DNA of 38,719 nt from Actinomycetes bacterium (GTDB lineage Bacteria; Actinomycetota; Acidimicrobiia; Acidimicrobiales; Palsa-688). The stretch lies in the NCBI GenBank assembly GCA_021787365.1, contig JAJYMB010000069.1:1-38719 (forward strand). Direction: 5' to 3'. Shown in pieces: positions 1 through 8,984 of this stretch (position 1 is the first letter of the stretch; each line of letters opens with the position of its first letter). Position numbers and translations under genes: made by a program. Below the pieces are notes generated by a model that saw only the letters and a program-made list of their open reading frames with translations, searched no databases and was not told the origin of the DNA.

Positions 1-848
1 TCGTCTCCAGTTCGGCGACACGCTCCTCAAGGCGCACCCTACCTTGCTAGCAGTTAGGCGGGCCCTCAGTGGTGGATGGTCGCGCGATCCGCGCGAACTC
101 CCTGGTCAGAAGGCGCTATCCAAGTACGTCAGAACTTCCCCAGTGAAGGTGTCCCGGGCCGGCTGACCTGCGGTAACTCTTCTGGCGACGCCGGGTCCTG
201 GCAAAGCTGCCCCGAGCGGGTGAGGCGCCCATGAGCTCGAAGGCCCGTTGGTGGACCGACGTTGGAGCATCAACACCTTGAAGTCTGGAAGACGCGCGTC
301 GGTGGGCTGGATGCGGTTCAAGCAGGCGGTGGCCAGGGTGAGTAAGCGGCGTGGTCATGGAGTAGACGTTCTGTACGGGCGGGCAGAAGGCCAAGTTCAC
401 GCCCCGCCACGCCAGAGTCGCCCGATGCCGTATACCCGGAGGGGAGCGTTGAACGGCGCGTCGGTGCCGAGGTCCCTCCGGTGGAGCAGGAGCTATTAGT
501 GCGCGCGCGAAGTCGAGGGCGAGGGGGACGGCAAGGGTGGCAAGGGCCCAAAAGACCATAGCGGCGAAGAAGGCGACACCGGTCAGGCGTAAGTGCTCCA
601 AGGCGGCGCCGGCTTCGGCGTCGACCGGTGGTCGCTCCTACCCAAGCCACTCCACTGCGCCAACGCCCGGGCTCAAGTCAGCTACCCGGTCGGCAAAGGG
701 CGCGAGGCAGTCTTCTACTCGCGGGCGAGAGGTCGAGAAGGTCTGAGCAGAGCTGGCTCGGTGCCCAAAGTCAAAGGTACCGCGGCAGCATAAGTGAGCG
801 CCAAGGCGGGGCGCTTACTGCTCCCATGATCACGCAATGGGCGTATTT
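1..848. other. No supportable gene; degraded accessory DNA
   Basis: Open frames occur on both strands but none has consistent coding character across its length. The best is a minus-strand frame from 601 to 116 starting at TTG. Its first 35 residues contain one convincing hydrophobic segment (VAFFAAMVFWALATLAVPLAL), but the rest is Arg/Pro-rich and looks like noncoding GC-rich sequence. It may be the remnant of a small membrane protein. Confidence 0.4.
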
Positions 849-1748
849 CTAGAGCGGGATCCTGTAAAGGGCAGCCTCGGTGGCCCCTTGGTTGCCCATG
901 AGGACATAGGCGGCACCCGCGTAGACGAGGTTGGCTTGCAGCGAGCCGAACGGCGTCCTGAAGCCCTTCCCTGTCTGGACGTCTGCCCAGGCACCGTGGC
1001 CTGACGCCAGGAGCCAGTCGACGTGAAGGCCCGCCTCGGGCACCACCTCGGGCTTTGTCGTGTGCACGCCCACGAAGTAAAGGAGCGGGGGCCTCGGCTT
1101 CCCAGACGGCCAACCGGTTTCGACGCTCTGGCCCATCCAAAGCCCGTCGGCGCCTGCAGAGAGGACCAAGCGGGAGAGGCCTGGCATCTTCACCGTGGCC
1201 AGTACTTGGCCGGTCGACACCGAGACGCGCAACACCTCGGCGCCCGAGGGTGTGCCGACGTCGTAAAGCCAGAGGAAACCACCTCCGTAAGTCCACTCGG
1301 GCCGGGAATCGGAGTAGTTCCCGTACCGCATGATGACCGGTCCCAAGTGGACGGTCCCCGTCCCGCGGTCCCAGGTGGCGATGCGAACGACACCAGTCTG
1401 CGAACCGACACGGGGAAGCGACTCGACCGGGGCCGCCCCCTCCCCCGTCAAGCGTGGGTCGTTGCAAGGGGTTGCGCCGCCCGAGATAACGCCGAGGCTC
1501 CGCGGTTGGACGAACGCAAGGCGACAAGTCGCGCCTCCCGTCTCGTCCCCGACGACGATGCGGCCGCCCAGCACGCCGAGCGAACCCATGTAATAGCTCG
1601 ACCGCAAGACCGAGAGGCCAACATGCGTTGGCTCGCCGGCGCCGGACGACGCACTAGCGCCCGCGTTTGCCGCGCCGAGGACCACTAAAGCCGTCGCAGC
1701 CGCGGCCGAGCAGACCAGGCTACTCAGGTGACGCGCCGACGACTTCAT
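849..1748 (-). CDS. Secreted protein of unknown function
   Basis: This encodes 299 residues. Residues 1-32 form a typical signal peptide: a basic start (MKSSARH), a hydrophobic Ala/Leu/Val core and small residues before a probable cleavage after AGASA, so the product is probably exported. The rest alternates short hydrophobic strands with Gly/Trp turns (for example YGGGFLWLYDVG and ADGLWMGQS), which suggests a beta-propeller-like sensor or binding fold. No catalytic motif is seen and I do not recognise the family. The ATG at 1748 has no strong Shine-Dalgarno sequence, but the signal peptide supports it. It lies alone among accessory and decayed genes. The export call is firm; the fold is an inference. 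Confidence 0.6.
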   Translation of the reverse strand: MKSSARHLSSLVCSAAAATALVVLGAANAGASASSGAGEPTHVGLSVLRSSYYMGSLGVLGGRIVVGDETGGATCRLAFVQPRSLGVISGGATPCNDPRLTGEGAAPVESLPRVGSQTGVVRIATWDRGTGTVHLGPVIMRYGNYSDSRPEWTYGGGFLWLYDVGTPSGAEVLRVSVSTGQVLATVKMPGLSRLVLSAGADGLWMGQSVETGWPSGKPRPPLLYFVGVHTTKPEVVPEAGLHVDWLLASGHGAWADVQTGKGFRTPFGSLQANLVYAGAAYVLMGNQGATEAALYRIPL

Positions 1749-1937
1749 GACCGTATGACTCGCTGGATGCCGGCAACGTTCCGACCTTCTTAGTCCTTCC
1801 CAACCTCGGCCAGTCGCTCGAGGCTCACATCGGCAGTACCATCATCCTAAGCGGCCCGGTACGGTCACCGTGCATGGCAAGCTCAGCGACGAGGTACACC
1901 CTCAGACCTTGGCCAGCATCAGGAGGCAGGCAGGGCT

Positions 1938-2168
1938 ATGAGACAGCAGCACTACGTGGTCATCATCGAGGGGGCGCCCGGCACCAACTACAGCGCCTAC
2001 GTGCCTGACCTACCCGGCTGCATCGCCACAGGCGACACCGTGGCCGAGTGCGAGGTCAATATCAAAGACGCCATCGCTTTCCATCTAGAGGGGATGCGCG
2101 AGGCTGGCGAGACGGTCCCAGAGCCTTCAGCGGTGGCGGCAACGATTGTCGAGATCCCGGCAGCCTGA
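1938..2168 (+). CDS. hicB: HicB-like antitoxin (orphan)
   Basis: This is a 76-residue protein of the HicB-like family. It begins with the usual strand pattern (HYVVIIEG), followed by a proline/aspartate turn (SAYVPDLPGCIATGDT), then a helix (ECEVNIKDAIAFHLEGM) and a short tail. In complete systems HicB folds as a partial RNase H-like domain, neutralises the HicA mRNA endonuclease and often represses its own operon. An AGGAGG lies just upstream of the ATG. No HicA-like reading frame with a double-stranded-RNA-binding pattern is visible on either side, so this is an orphan antitoxin or a short-form HicB-domain protein with another role. The family is recognised with good confidence; the partner is unknown. 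Confidence 0.8.
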   Translation: MRQQHYVVIIEGAPGTNYSAYVPDLPGCIATGDTVAECEVNIKDAIAFHLEGMREAGETVPEPSAVAATIVEIPAA

Positions 2169-2189
2169 AAGTGGTTCGGCCGAAGAAGC

Positions 2190-2210
2190 TGCATAAAAAG
2201 GCATTATGCA
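2190..2210. repeat. Short inverted repeat after hicB
   Basis: TGCATAA at 2190-2196 is the exact reverse complement of TTATGCA at 2204-2210, with a 7-base spacer. It lies 22 bases after the hicB stop in an unusually AT-rich patch. It could be a weak terminator hairpin or a protein-binding site; there is no T-run to favour the first. Confidence 0.4.
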
Positions 2211-2242
2211 TCACTTGACTGGCTGACGTGCCGGCGGCAAGA

Positions 2243-2575
2243 TCATCGTGGCACACGCCTTCCGCGTGAGAGCAGCCGGTTGCTTGTGTGGTTGACCGCG
2301 AAGCCAGCGGCCAGCATCTCCGCCACGCGCTCCTCGCCAACACGCCGATCGCGGTAGTCGGTGCCCCGGCACAGCCGCATCCACTCGCTCTCCTCGTCCG
2401 GGCCCGGGCTCTCCATTGAGTCGAGGGCAGCGAGGCGCACCGCCTCCTCCTCCGAGAGCCGGGCGAGCCGCTCGCGGTGGAACTCGGCCTGCCAGGAGGA
2501 CCAGTCGAAGCCGACCCCGGCTAGGTAGAGCACCCCCCGCACCCGTTCTCGGTGCTCGCCAAGCCCGGAGAGCAC
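2243..2575 (-). CDS. Hypothetical protein, unrecognised
   Basis: This 110-residue frame starts with GTG at 2575, preceded at good spacing by GGGAGGT, which is the main reason to believe it. The product is acidic in the middle (ERLARLSEEEAVRLAALDS, then GPDEESEWMRL) and probably helical, with aromatic residues near VGFDWSSWQAEF. I see no signal peptide, membrane segment or catalytic motif and do not recognise a family. It is flanked by decayed genes, so it may be a remnant. An overlapping longer frame (2672 to 2211) has poorer residue usage and is treated as a shadow. Confidence 0.4.
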   Translation of the reverse strand: MLSGLGEHRERVRGVLYLAGVGFDWSSWQAEFHRERLARLSEEEAVRLAALDSMESPGPDEESEWMRLCRGTDYRDRRVGEERVAEMLAAGFAVNHTSNRLLSRGRRVPR

Positions 2576-3033
2576 TCCGGACCTCCCGCGCGCTCCGGTC
2601 GCCGAACGCCAAGGGCATCCCCACGGGTGGCTCCGACCTCGTGCCGAACAGGTTGGGCACCTTGGTCCTCACGACACTCCACCTGCCGTCGACTGCGAAA
2701 GACGCGTCTGCCGAGGCCGTTCCGGCGCCACCTGGCGGCCCAAACGGACCAGTGCCCCGGCCAAAAGCAAAGGTGCCATCGAACTAAATGTGGGTGCGGC
2801 TCTTTGTACCCCGCGGCGACTTGGCTCCCGCCTACCGGCCGGCGAGCTGGAACCGGGAGGTCCGGCCGCCCACATCGACGGCCAAGATGTAACCAGCCCG
2901 GTGCACGAGGCGAACAAAGCGCCGGTTGCCAATCCGAGGTCGGAGGGCTTGAGCCAGCCCTGCCAGCCCAGGACGCTCACCGACGGTCGTCCGTGGCATG
3001 TCGCAGCGGCCCGCACTTAGGCAGCCTTCCCTA
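2576..3033. other. No supportable gene
   Basis: Several overlapping frames exist on both strands, but none has a ribosome binding site or recognisable domain. I see no RNA gene or clear repeat here. Confidence 0.35.
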
Positions 3034-3760
3034 ATGAAGACGCGAACCGCGAGCTCAGAATGCGCGCGAATGTTGCCGCCAATGAGGACCGGTAGCACGC
3101 GCCCGCTCCAGACGTTCGGCACTGTGGGAGCAATGGTTGGGGCCACGATCGCCTCCCTCCTCGCCAGCGGGCATGCCTCTGCCGCAGCCGCGCCACGCCC
3201 GTTGCCTCGAGCATCCCACGTCGTGGATGTGCCGGCCTGCGAAGCGTCGCAACTCACCATCGGCGACATCGGGGCCAGCGCGGCGACGGGTACTGGGATC
3301 GTGGTTGTCTTCAGTGGGCAACAGCCGTGAGCTTTCTGAACAACCGCGTGGGCTTCGCCATCGGCCTCGAGAACACTGGGGGCCCGCACTCGACGGTCCG
3401 GTCCTACAGGACCAGTAACGGTGGGCTTACCTGGACCATGACGGACGCCTCTGGGGCACCGACGGGGGCAGGTTCGGTCACCCTCGCCTTCCCGACGACC
3501 CGTGACGGGTGGTTCGTCGTGAACGAGCTGACCCGGGCTGCCCTGTTCCACACGGGAGATGGAGGCGCGGAGCGGCACGAGGTGGGGCTCCCCGCTCTGC
3601 CGCCGGGCGACCCGGTCCTCCGCCTCAGTGGGCCGCGTTTCTTTGGCACCAATGACGGCCTGGTTGCTGCAACGCTCGAAGACCCGGCGACCGAGCAGGA
3701 CCACGACGTCGTCTACATGACCACCGACGGAGGTGCGCATTGGGCGGCGTCAGTCGCCCC
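3034..3760 (+). pseudogene. Secreted Asp-box (BNR) repeat protein, frameshifted and truncated
   Basis: Two consecutive frames form one broken gene. The first (from ATG 3034) has a basic start and a hydrophobic export segment (GAMVGATIASLLASGHASA), then a small domain with PACEASQLTIGD. It ends at TGA 3328-3330. The next frame begins at GTG 3327 with SFLNNRVGFAIG and carries two Asp-box motifs, RTSNGGLTW and TTDGGAHW, typical of beta-propellers related to Ycf48 and sialidase repeats. Inserting one base near 3327 restores continuity. Homology-like sequence stops near 3760, where the frame runs on into the next gene out of register, so the C-terminal propeller blades are also missing. The neighbour at 3830 is a related, intact gene. 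Confidence 0.65.
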
Positions 3761-3829
3761 AGCAACGGTCCCGCACACGACTTTCAATTGTTGCACTCGA
3801 ATTTCGATGCCTGCCAGGGAGGTAGCGCG

Positions 3830-4546
3830 ATGTCGAAAATCAGGTTCTCCCGCACACGCAATGCCCCTGCATGGTGCACGGGTAGCGTTGGTTTATTGGC
3901 CTTTTTGGCCCCATTTGCAGCCCTTGTGCTTTTCGTGCCACACGCTTCGCCCGGTGTAGCCCGGGCGGCCGCACGGCAAGGGCCCCTGGGCGTCTATGGC
4001 CCGGTCTTGGGCGCTGGCACCTTGGGGGCCGGGCGCGCGTGGGTCTGGGAAGCGGACTCCGGCATCTACGTGACCGCCGACTCGGGGGCGCACTGGGAGA
4101 ACGTGACCCCCTACGGCAGTGGCGACCCCGCCAACGTCTTGGGCGTCGAGTTCCTGAACGCCGAGCGGGCGTGGGCGGCGATCGCGGTGCCCGATGGCAA
4201 ACTGGTAAGGGTCAAAGTATGGCGTACGGAGGATGGCGGGAAGGGCTGGACGGCCGTGCGCCTGCCCAGCTCGTTCCCCACGGGCTACGACAGGGCGTAC
4301 CTGGACTTCCTCCCCGGCGGCAGCGGCTTCGTCCTCGTTCAGCTCTACCACCGGGCGGGTTCGCCCGGTAAAGGGAATCTCTTCTACACGGCAAACTGGG
4401 GCGCGACATGGTCCGAGGTGGATGCCGCGGCGCCAGTCGACGCTGGCATCTGGTTCACCAGCGCCCACGATGGCTTTGGTACGGACGCGAAGGGCACCCT
4501 CTGGCACACCGTGGACGGCGGCAAGCAGTGGGCCCGTTCGGCCTGA
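3830..4546 (+). CDS. Secreted Asp-box (BNR) repeat protein
   Basis: This encodes 238 residues from ATG 3830, chosen because GGGAGGT precedes it at good spacing and a signal peptide follows at once: basic MSKIRFSRTRN, then a hydrophobic core (VGLLAFLAPFAALVLFV) ending near ARAAA. Four Asp-box motifs follow in order (VTADSGAHW, RTEDGGKGW, YTANWGATW, HTVDGGKQW), each followed by a beta strand, so the protein should form part of a beta-propeller outside the membrane. About four blades is short for the family, so it may oligomerise or be C-terminally truncated. No catalytic sialidase arginine triad is visible. It is tandem with a broken relative upstream. The fold is confident; the function is unknown. 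Confidence 0.75.
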   Translation: MSKIRFSRTRNAPAWCTGSVGLLAFLAPFAALVLFVPHASPGVARAAARQGPLGVYGPVLGAGTLGAGRAWVWEADSGIYVTADSGAHWENVTPYGSGDPANVLGVEFLNAERAWAAIAVPDGKLVRVKVWRTEDGGKGWTAVRLPSSFPTGYDRAYLDFLPGGSGFVLVQLYHRAGSPGKGNLFYTANWGATWSEVDAAAPVDAGIWFTSAHDGFGTDAKGTLWHTVDGGKQWARSA

Positions 4547-4709
4547 GAACCAGAAGTGCCCTACCGGAACCGAGGTAGAGCGTCCGTTACACGAACGATC
4601 GTTTGCGGACGCAGGGGCTCCACGAGGCGTTTTCCCAGGTGGCTTGTGTAACGCGGCCCATGTACGCGCCATGTAACGCCTACCCCCGTTTGTGTTACGC
4701 CGGCCGGGC

Positions 4710-4978
4710 TCATAGGCCCACCTCCGGTCCGACCTCGGGGCTTGGGACACCTTGTGCCGGTGCGATCATTTGAGGCACCAACCCGGAGAGGTGGGCTGCC
4801 TCCTGGCCGGCACGCCGTGCCCGGGCGCGATGGGCCGCCTGGCGGAGCGAACCCACGTCGGCGTCGTCGCCAAGGATGCCGGGCCAAGGATGCCAGCGCT
4901 CGTGATGCTCCAGCGGTCGCGGTAGGCCGCGACGACAGCGAGACGGTCCCACCAAACCTTCGCGACAAGGGGGCCCAC
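4710..4978 (-). pseudogene. Orphan C-terminal fragment of a relaxase-type mobilisation protein
   Basis: Read on the minus strand from 4978, one frame gives VWWDRLAVVAAYRDRWSIT. After a frameshift near 4900 another frame gives HPWPGILGDDADVGSLRQ and AAHRARARRAGQEA. The combined pattern (W-x5-AAYRDRW-x-IT, a Pro/Leu/Gly turn, then an Arg/Ala-rich helix) resembles, from memory, the C-terminal tail of actinobacterial TraA/TrwC relaxases. It has no start region and at least one frameshift. It lies just downstream of a relaxase gene that ends in an unrelated domain, so it may be that gene's displaced tail or the remnant of a second relaxase. Confidence 0.45.
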
Positions 4979-5045
4979 GGGTCGGGGCTTCGGCCATATC
5001 GGCGTTAGCTCGATCCCACTCGGGCGCTCACCCCGAGGGGCCGCG

Positions 5046-5369
5046 CTACGTTAGAACGCGCTGCGGATCCGGCGAACCTGAGTCATCAGTGAGGGCTAGA
5101 AGGTCTGGCGGGTACACCTCGTCAAGAATCTCTTGGCAAGCCTCCGGGTACGAAGCGTCTAACCGCCACTTGTGTCCTCGCGATGTCAACTGCCCGTCAC
5201 TGTCGATCAGCCCGACCCGGCGCAGCGGGCGAACAACATTGCTCGCCGCGCTTTCCGGAGACGCCATCGTCATCAGAGCCGAGACAACCTCCGGCGTGAA
5301 CTTCGTCGTTGGGGCCGAGTTAGCTTTGACGCGCAACTCCCGCCATGCCTTGAGCGGGATCTTTGGATA
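5046..5369 (-). other. DUF5343-like domain joined to the relaxase C-terminus
   Basis: From YPKIPLKAWRELR to the stop, the sequence has the DUF5343 pattern: a Pro-Leu-Trp opening, a helix-rich middle, VVRPLRRVGLIDSDGQLT, then KWR and ILDEVYPPDLL. In other genomes this domain is usually a stand-alone or winged-helix-like protein. It may once have been a separate gene starting near TTG 5387 and have become in-frame with the relaxase after loss of the relaxase stop. Confidence 0.55.
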
Positions 5370-8300
5370 GCCGTCAGCTGCCAAGGGACTACACCTACTA
5401 GAGATGCCCAACCGCGCTGGCGCGGCGCGTTCGCTCACTGGAGCACGACACACACCATCCAGCTGGTCGCGGTAGGCGTCCAGCCCGCGGGCAAGTGCGC
5501 CGTACGTGCTTGCGGCTTCGAGCCATCGATGAGCTGGCTCCTCAAAGACCTCCCGATGGCCCTGCGCAGCAGCGGTCAGCTGCCCAACCGCGGCCTCGAC
5601 CTTGGCGAGTTCGACATCGAGGCGCTGCAGCGCTGGGACGACGAGAGCGTCCCAGTCGTGCCGAGCATCGTTGGCCGTCTCAGTCAAGGCCGGCAGCATG
5701 CGCCGGGCAGCATGACGGTCCCTCCAGCTACGCCCGTGTTTCGCCGTATCTTCAGCGGTCCGTAACTTGGCTCGCGCGTTGCGAAGCTCGCTGACGGCCC
5801 GGCCTGCCGGCGTCCGTCGGTGGGCTCCGGTGCCTGCCTCGAGCTCAGCGCGTCCCTGACGGAGCCGGACGAGCTGGGCGGCCGCGGCGTCAAGTTTGGG
5901 AGCCGGGTCAGAGGGCAGGGCGGACCTGAGCGCTTCAGCTTCGAGGCGCGCTTGACCTCCCGCCAGGGCAATGACGCGTGCTCTGTCGGTAACGGCCAGG
6001 GCGGCCATGGTTTCCCGGTCCACCTGGTCCGGGTCGGGCAGGCCGGTGTCGATCGCCCAGGTCGGGCGGCGCTCGCTGGCCCACTCCCACACGAGATCTT
6101 CCCGGGCCTGTCCAACGCCGTCCGCGACCGTCCACACGTGTGTACCTTCACGTGCCCTGCTCATGGCCACGTACGCCAGCTCACGCCCGCCGCCGTCAGC
6201 GAACAAGTGAGCTCGGGTCGTTGTGGCGCCCTGGGAACGATGAAGTGTCGTGGCGTACGCATAACCAAGGCGGCCGGCAGCGGCTTCCTCTGCCTTCAGG
6301 CTCACCAGCTGGTTGTCGGCGGTGCGCAAGGTCAGCGTCCGGCCCATGGTGTCGACCGCCTCGACGGTGGCCCGCTGGGAAGTAACGAAGGCGCCGTTCC
6401 CGGTCGGTGCGAGTGCGAGAACTTGGTCGCCGCTCCTATAGGCCGAGCCGTCAGGAGGGCCAGTTCGGGGCCTGTGAGCCTGCCCGTCTTAGCCATCCAC
6501 TGCCTAGCTCGGGCGTTTAGCTCCCCCACATTGGCTTTCCGCCACGCGTACAGGCCAGTCTCGCGGCCCGCGTCCACATCGGTCGCCCACGCGTCCACGG
6601 CGGCCTGAAGTGCGTCGTCTCGTTCTGGGACGGCATGGACGCGCTCCTCTTGGAGGTACCAGGCGACGGCCCGGTCGACATTGCCGGCACGCAGTTCGGC
6701 CAGCACGTCGCGCTCCTCGGCGTTGGCCTGGCGGCGGTTCTCGGTGAGGGTGTGGACAGCCCCCGGATGGCGAGCGACCAGGGCACCCAGGGCACCACCC
6801 GGGCCGACCGAGCCCAGTTGGCGGTCATCTCCGAGAAGGACGAGCTTGGCCCCGGCTGCCTCGGCATGCGCCGCAAGGCGCAGGAGATCGGCGTCGTCGG
6901 TGAGCCCCACCTCGTCCAAGATGACGACGCTGCGTTCGCTGAGCTGGAGCGTCTGGTGGTCGAGCCGCCACGTCAAGCTGGCGAGCGTCCGTGCCTCGGC
7001 GATACTGGCTTCTTTCCCCAGAATGCGTGCCGCCTGGCCCGACGTGGCGGTACCGATCACCTGGTGACCCGTCCGCTCGAAAGCGTCAGCCACCACCCGG
7101 AGCATCGTGGTCTTGCCCGACCCTCCCACACCCACGACGAGTTCGGCCCCGCGCCCGGAGGTGCAGATGGCAATGGCGGCGCGACGTTGCCCGTCGGTGA
7201 GCGGCCCAACCAGCTCCTCCTCCGCCCTGCCCACCGCCGCTTCCGCCTCGCCCAGGTCAACTGCCGGGGCGTCGGTACGGGCGAGGTGGCGAGCGATTCC
7301 CCCGGCTATCGCCCGCTCCTGGGCGAGCACGCTGGCGAGCGAGTAGACGCGCTCCTTGGCCCCGGCCACGCCGATTATGGGTACGGCCTCCGGGTCGGCC
7401 AGCACTCGGTCTACCAGCACGTCGAGGAGTTTGGGGTCCTGACCATACAAGTGGGGGGCCAGAGCGACTACGACATGACGCCGCGAGAACACTTTGCGGC
7501 GGGCCAACTCGCCGTCGGGGGCGAGGACATCTGCGATGAGGCGGCGAGCGTGGTCGAAGGTAATGGGGGCAGGCTGGGCGCGAGCCGCTGCGGCTCTATC
7601 GACCGCCTCTGCTAGGCGGTCGGCCGGCCAGGCAACCGACTCCAGCTCGACCCGCCAGCGCTCGACCAACTGTCCCGGCGGCACATGGCGCTTGGCCTTG
7701 CGGGTCGTGCGGGCGGCGACGCCACGGGCACGGTATGACGTGTCGCCACGACGTTTGCACTCGGCTTCGATCTCTGCCGCGCGCTTTGAGTGGACCTCCA
7801 TCACCTCGTCGGGGACGCCGGCGATCTTGCAGTGGCCGAGCCTGCCGGAGGGACCTGGGTCGGGCTCGATCGCGTAGCCAAGCTCGACCGCCACGCGTGC
7901 CGCAGCGAGCCGGCCCACCATCGTGGCGGCGTGAAGGTGCTCTCTCCATAGCGCGGTGTCCGCCGCCTTCCACCCGCCTTGTTCGTCCTTCATCTCCACG
8001 AGATTGGCCAAAAGAGCGTGATCGTGCGGGCACGGGTCGCCGGCTCTGGAGGTGGCATGTCGCGTGTGGGCGTAGACAAGCCCGCCGGTTGCGGCAACCT
8101 TGGCCGCCTCGGCACGCCGGCCGCCCATTTCCCTCGTTACCTTGTCGAGATAGGCGAGCGTCGCGTCTCGCTCAGCATCCATCACCCGGTGCATAGCTTC
8201 TGCCTGGCCGATGACCCCTAGCTCAGCCACGCTCTTGTGGGCTGAAATGACAATTTCCATGCCGGGCCTACGAGTCTTAACCAGGCGTTCGCCAGTGCGC

Positions 8301-8515
8301 GGGTCCTTGGCGCCGCCAGGCCCGAACACGGCCTCGTAGCTCTCTGGCGTAACTGCACCAGAGAGCCCCAGTGCCGCGCCACCTGAGCCGCCCCACACAA
8401 GCCGTGTCTCACCCCGAGACGCGTAATATCCGAGCGCCATTCCGGGGTGGTCGTCGGCTCGCTCCAGCACCGTGGCGCGGTGGTACTCGACCGACTCGGC
8501 CCCCATCATGCGCAT
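5046..8515 (-). pseudogene. traA: MobF-family conjugative relaxase/helicase (TraA/TrwC-like), one frameshift
   Basis: This protein nicks oriT, stays bound to the DNA end and unwinds the transferred strand. The N-terminal frame has the relaxase histidine cluster (TRHATSRAGDPCPHDHALL) and then a RecD-like helicase with Walker A GVGGSGKTT, Walker B VVILDEVGLTDDADL and GDDRQLGSVGPGGA. Near 6444 the frame is lost: LLTARP should continue YRSGDQVLALAPTGNG, which lies in another frame and runs on through YATTLHRSQGATTTRAH and VAMSRAREGTHVW. One missing base explains it; restoring it gives about 1156 residues. The last ~107 residues resemble a DUF5343 domain rather than a relaxase tail. The start is uncertain: ATG 8515 (MRMMGAESVEYHR) fits the family, while an in-frame extension to 8584 enters G-rich sequence. 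It belongs to an integrative conjugative element. Confidence 0.85.
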
Positions 8516-8589
8516 CCAGCCCAAGGCTTCACCTCGTCCGACGAAACCGCCACCGCTATTTTCAGGCAAGCCCTGGGCTTGCAACCGTG

Positions 8590-8890
8590 TTCTGCCTTGG
8601 GGAGAGTATTAGTGGAGAGAGAAAGCCTTGTAAAGAGGGAGTGTTGGGAAAGGGCTGTAGTGGTCAGTGGTGGTGATTAACGGGCACGAGAAATTGTAGG
8701 AGTGATTAGTGGCGGAGTCCTGGAGGGAGTTACGAGGGACCTTAGGGAGGGATCTTTTCGAGGGTGGAAACTCCGGGGGCCCATTGGTTGGAGGTGGAGA
8801 GACGGGTCGTGGGTGGGACACGGGTCTGGGATTGGAGGGGGTCCGGGGGTGTGGCGGGCTCGGGGATGGGCGAGGGTGGTGGACATGATG
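8590..8890 (+). other. Strongly G-rich, C-poor tract beside the relaxase start
   Basis: For about 300 bases the plus strand is dominated by G and A, with very few C. From 8804 to 8876 there are about ten runs of three or more G separated by short loops, enough for G-quadruplexes. No gene is supportable. The composition changes abruptly at both sides. It lies directly upstream of the relaxase gene, where MobF systems often keep oriT, so it is a candidate transfer-origin or control region. No nick-site consensus was identified. Confidence 0.45.
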
Positions 8891-8956
8891 TCGCCTTGGG
8901 GGCTCGGGGAGCGCCACAGCTTTGAGCCAGGTGGCGTAAAACCGCCCTTGTCGAAC

Positions 8957-8975
8957 GTGCCAGGTTTATGCCAGG
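8957..8975. repeat. Direct repeat GCCAGGTT upstream of pip
   Basis: GCCAGGTT occurs twice with a three-base gap (GCCAGGTTTATGCCAGGTT), ending about ten bases before the pip start. It could be a regulator half-site pair. Confidence 0.3.
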
Positions 8976-8984
8976 TTGTCGGGG

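Noticed and set aside
1..37. Possible start of a minus-strand coiled-coil protein (VRLEERVAELET) running off the left edge
   Set aside because: Only twelve codons are visible; a GTG with a close AAGG exists but this is too little to call.
2832..3740. Long minus-strand frame of about 300 codons
   Set aside because: It is antisense to the Asp-box pseudogene, has no ribosome site or domain, and its residues are Arg/Pro-rich as expected for a shadow.
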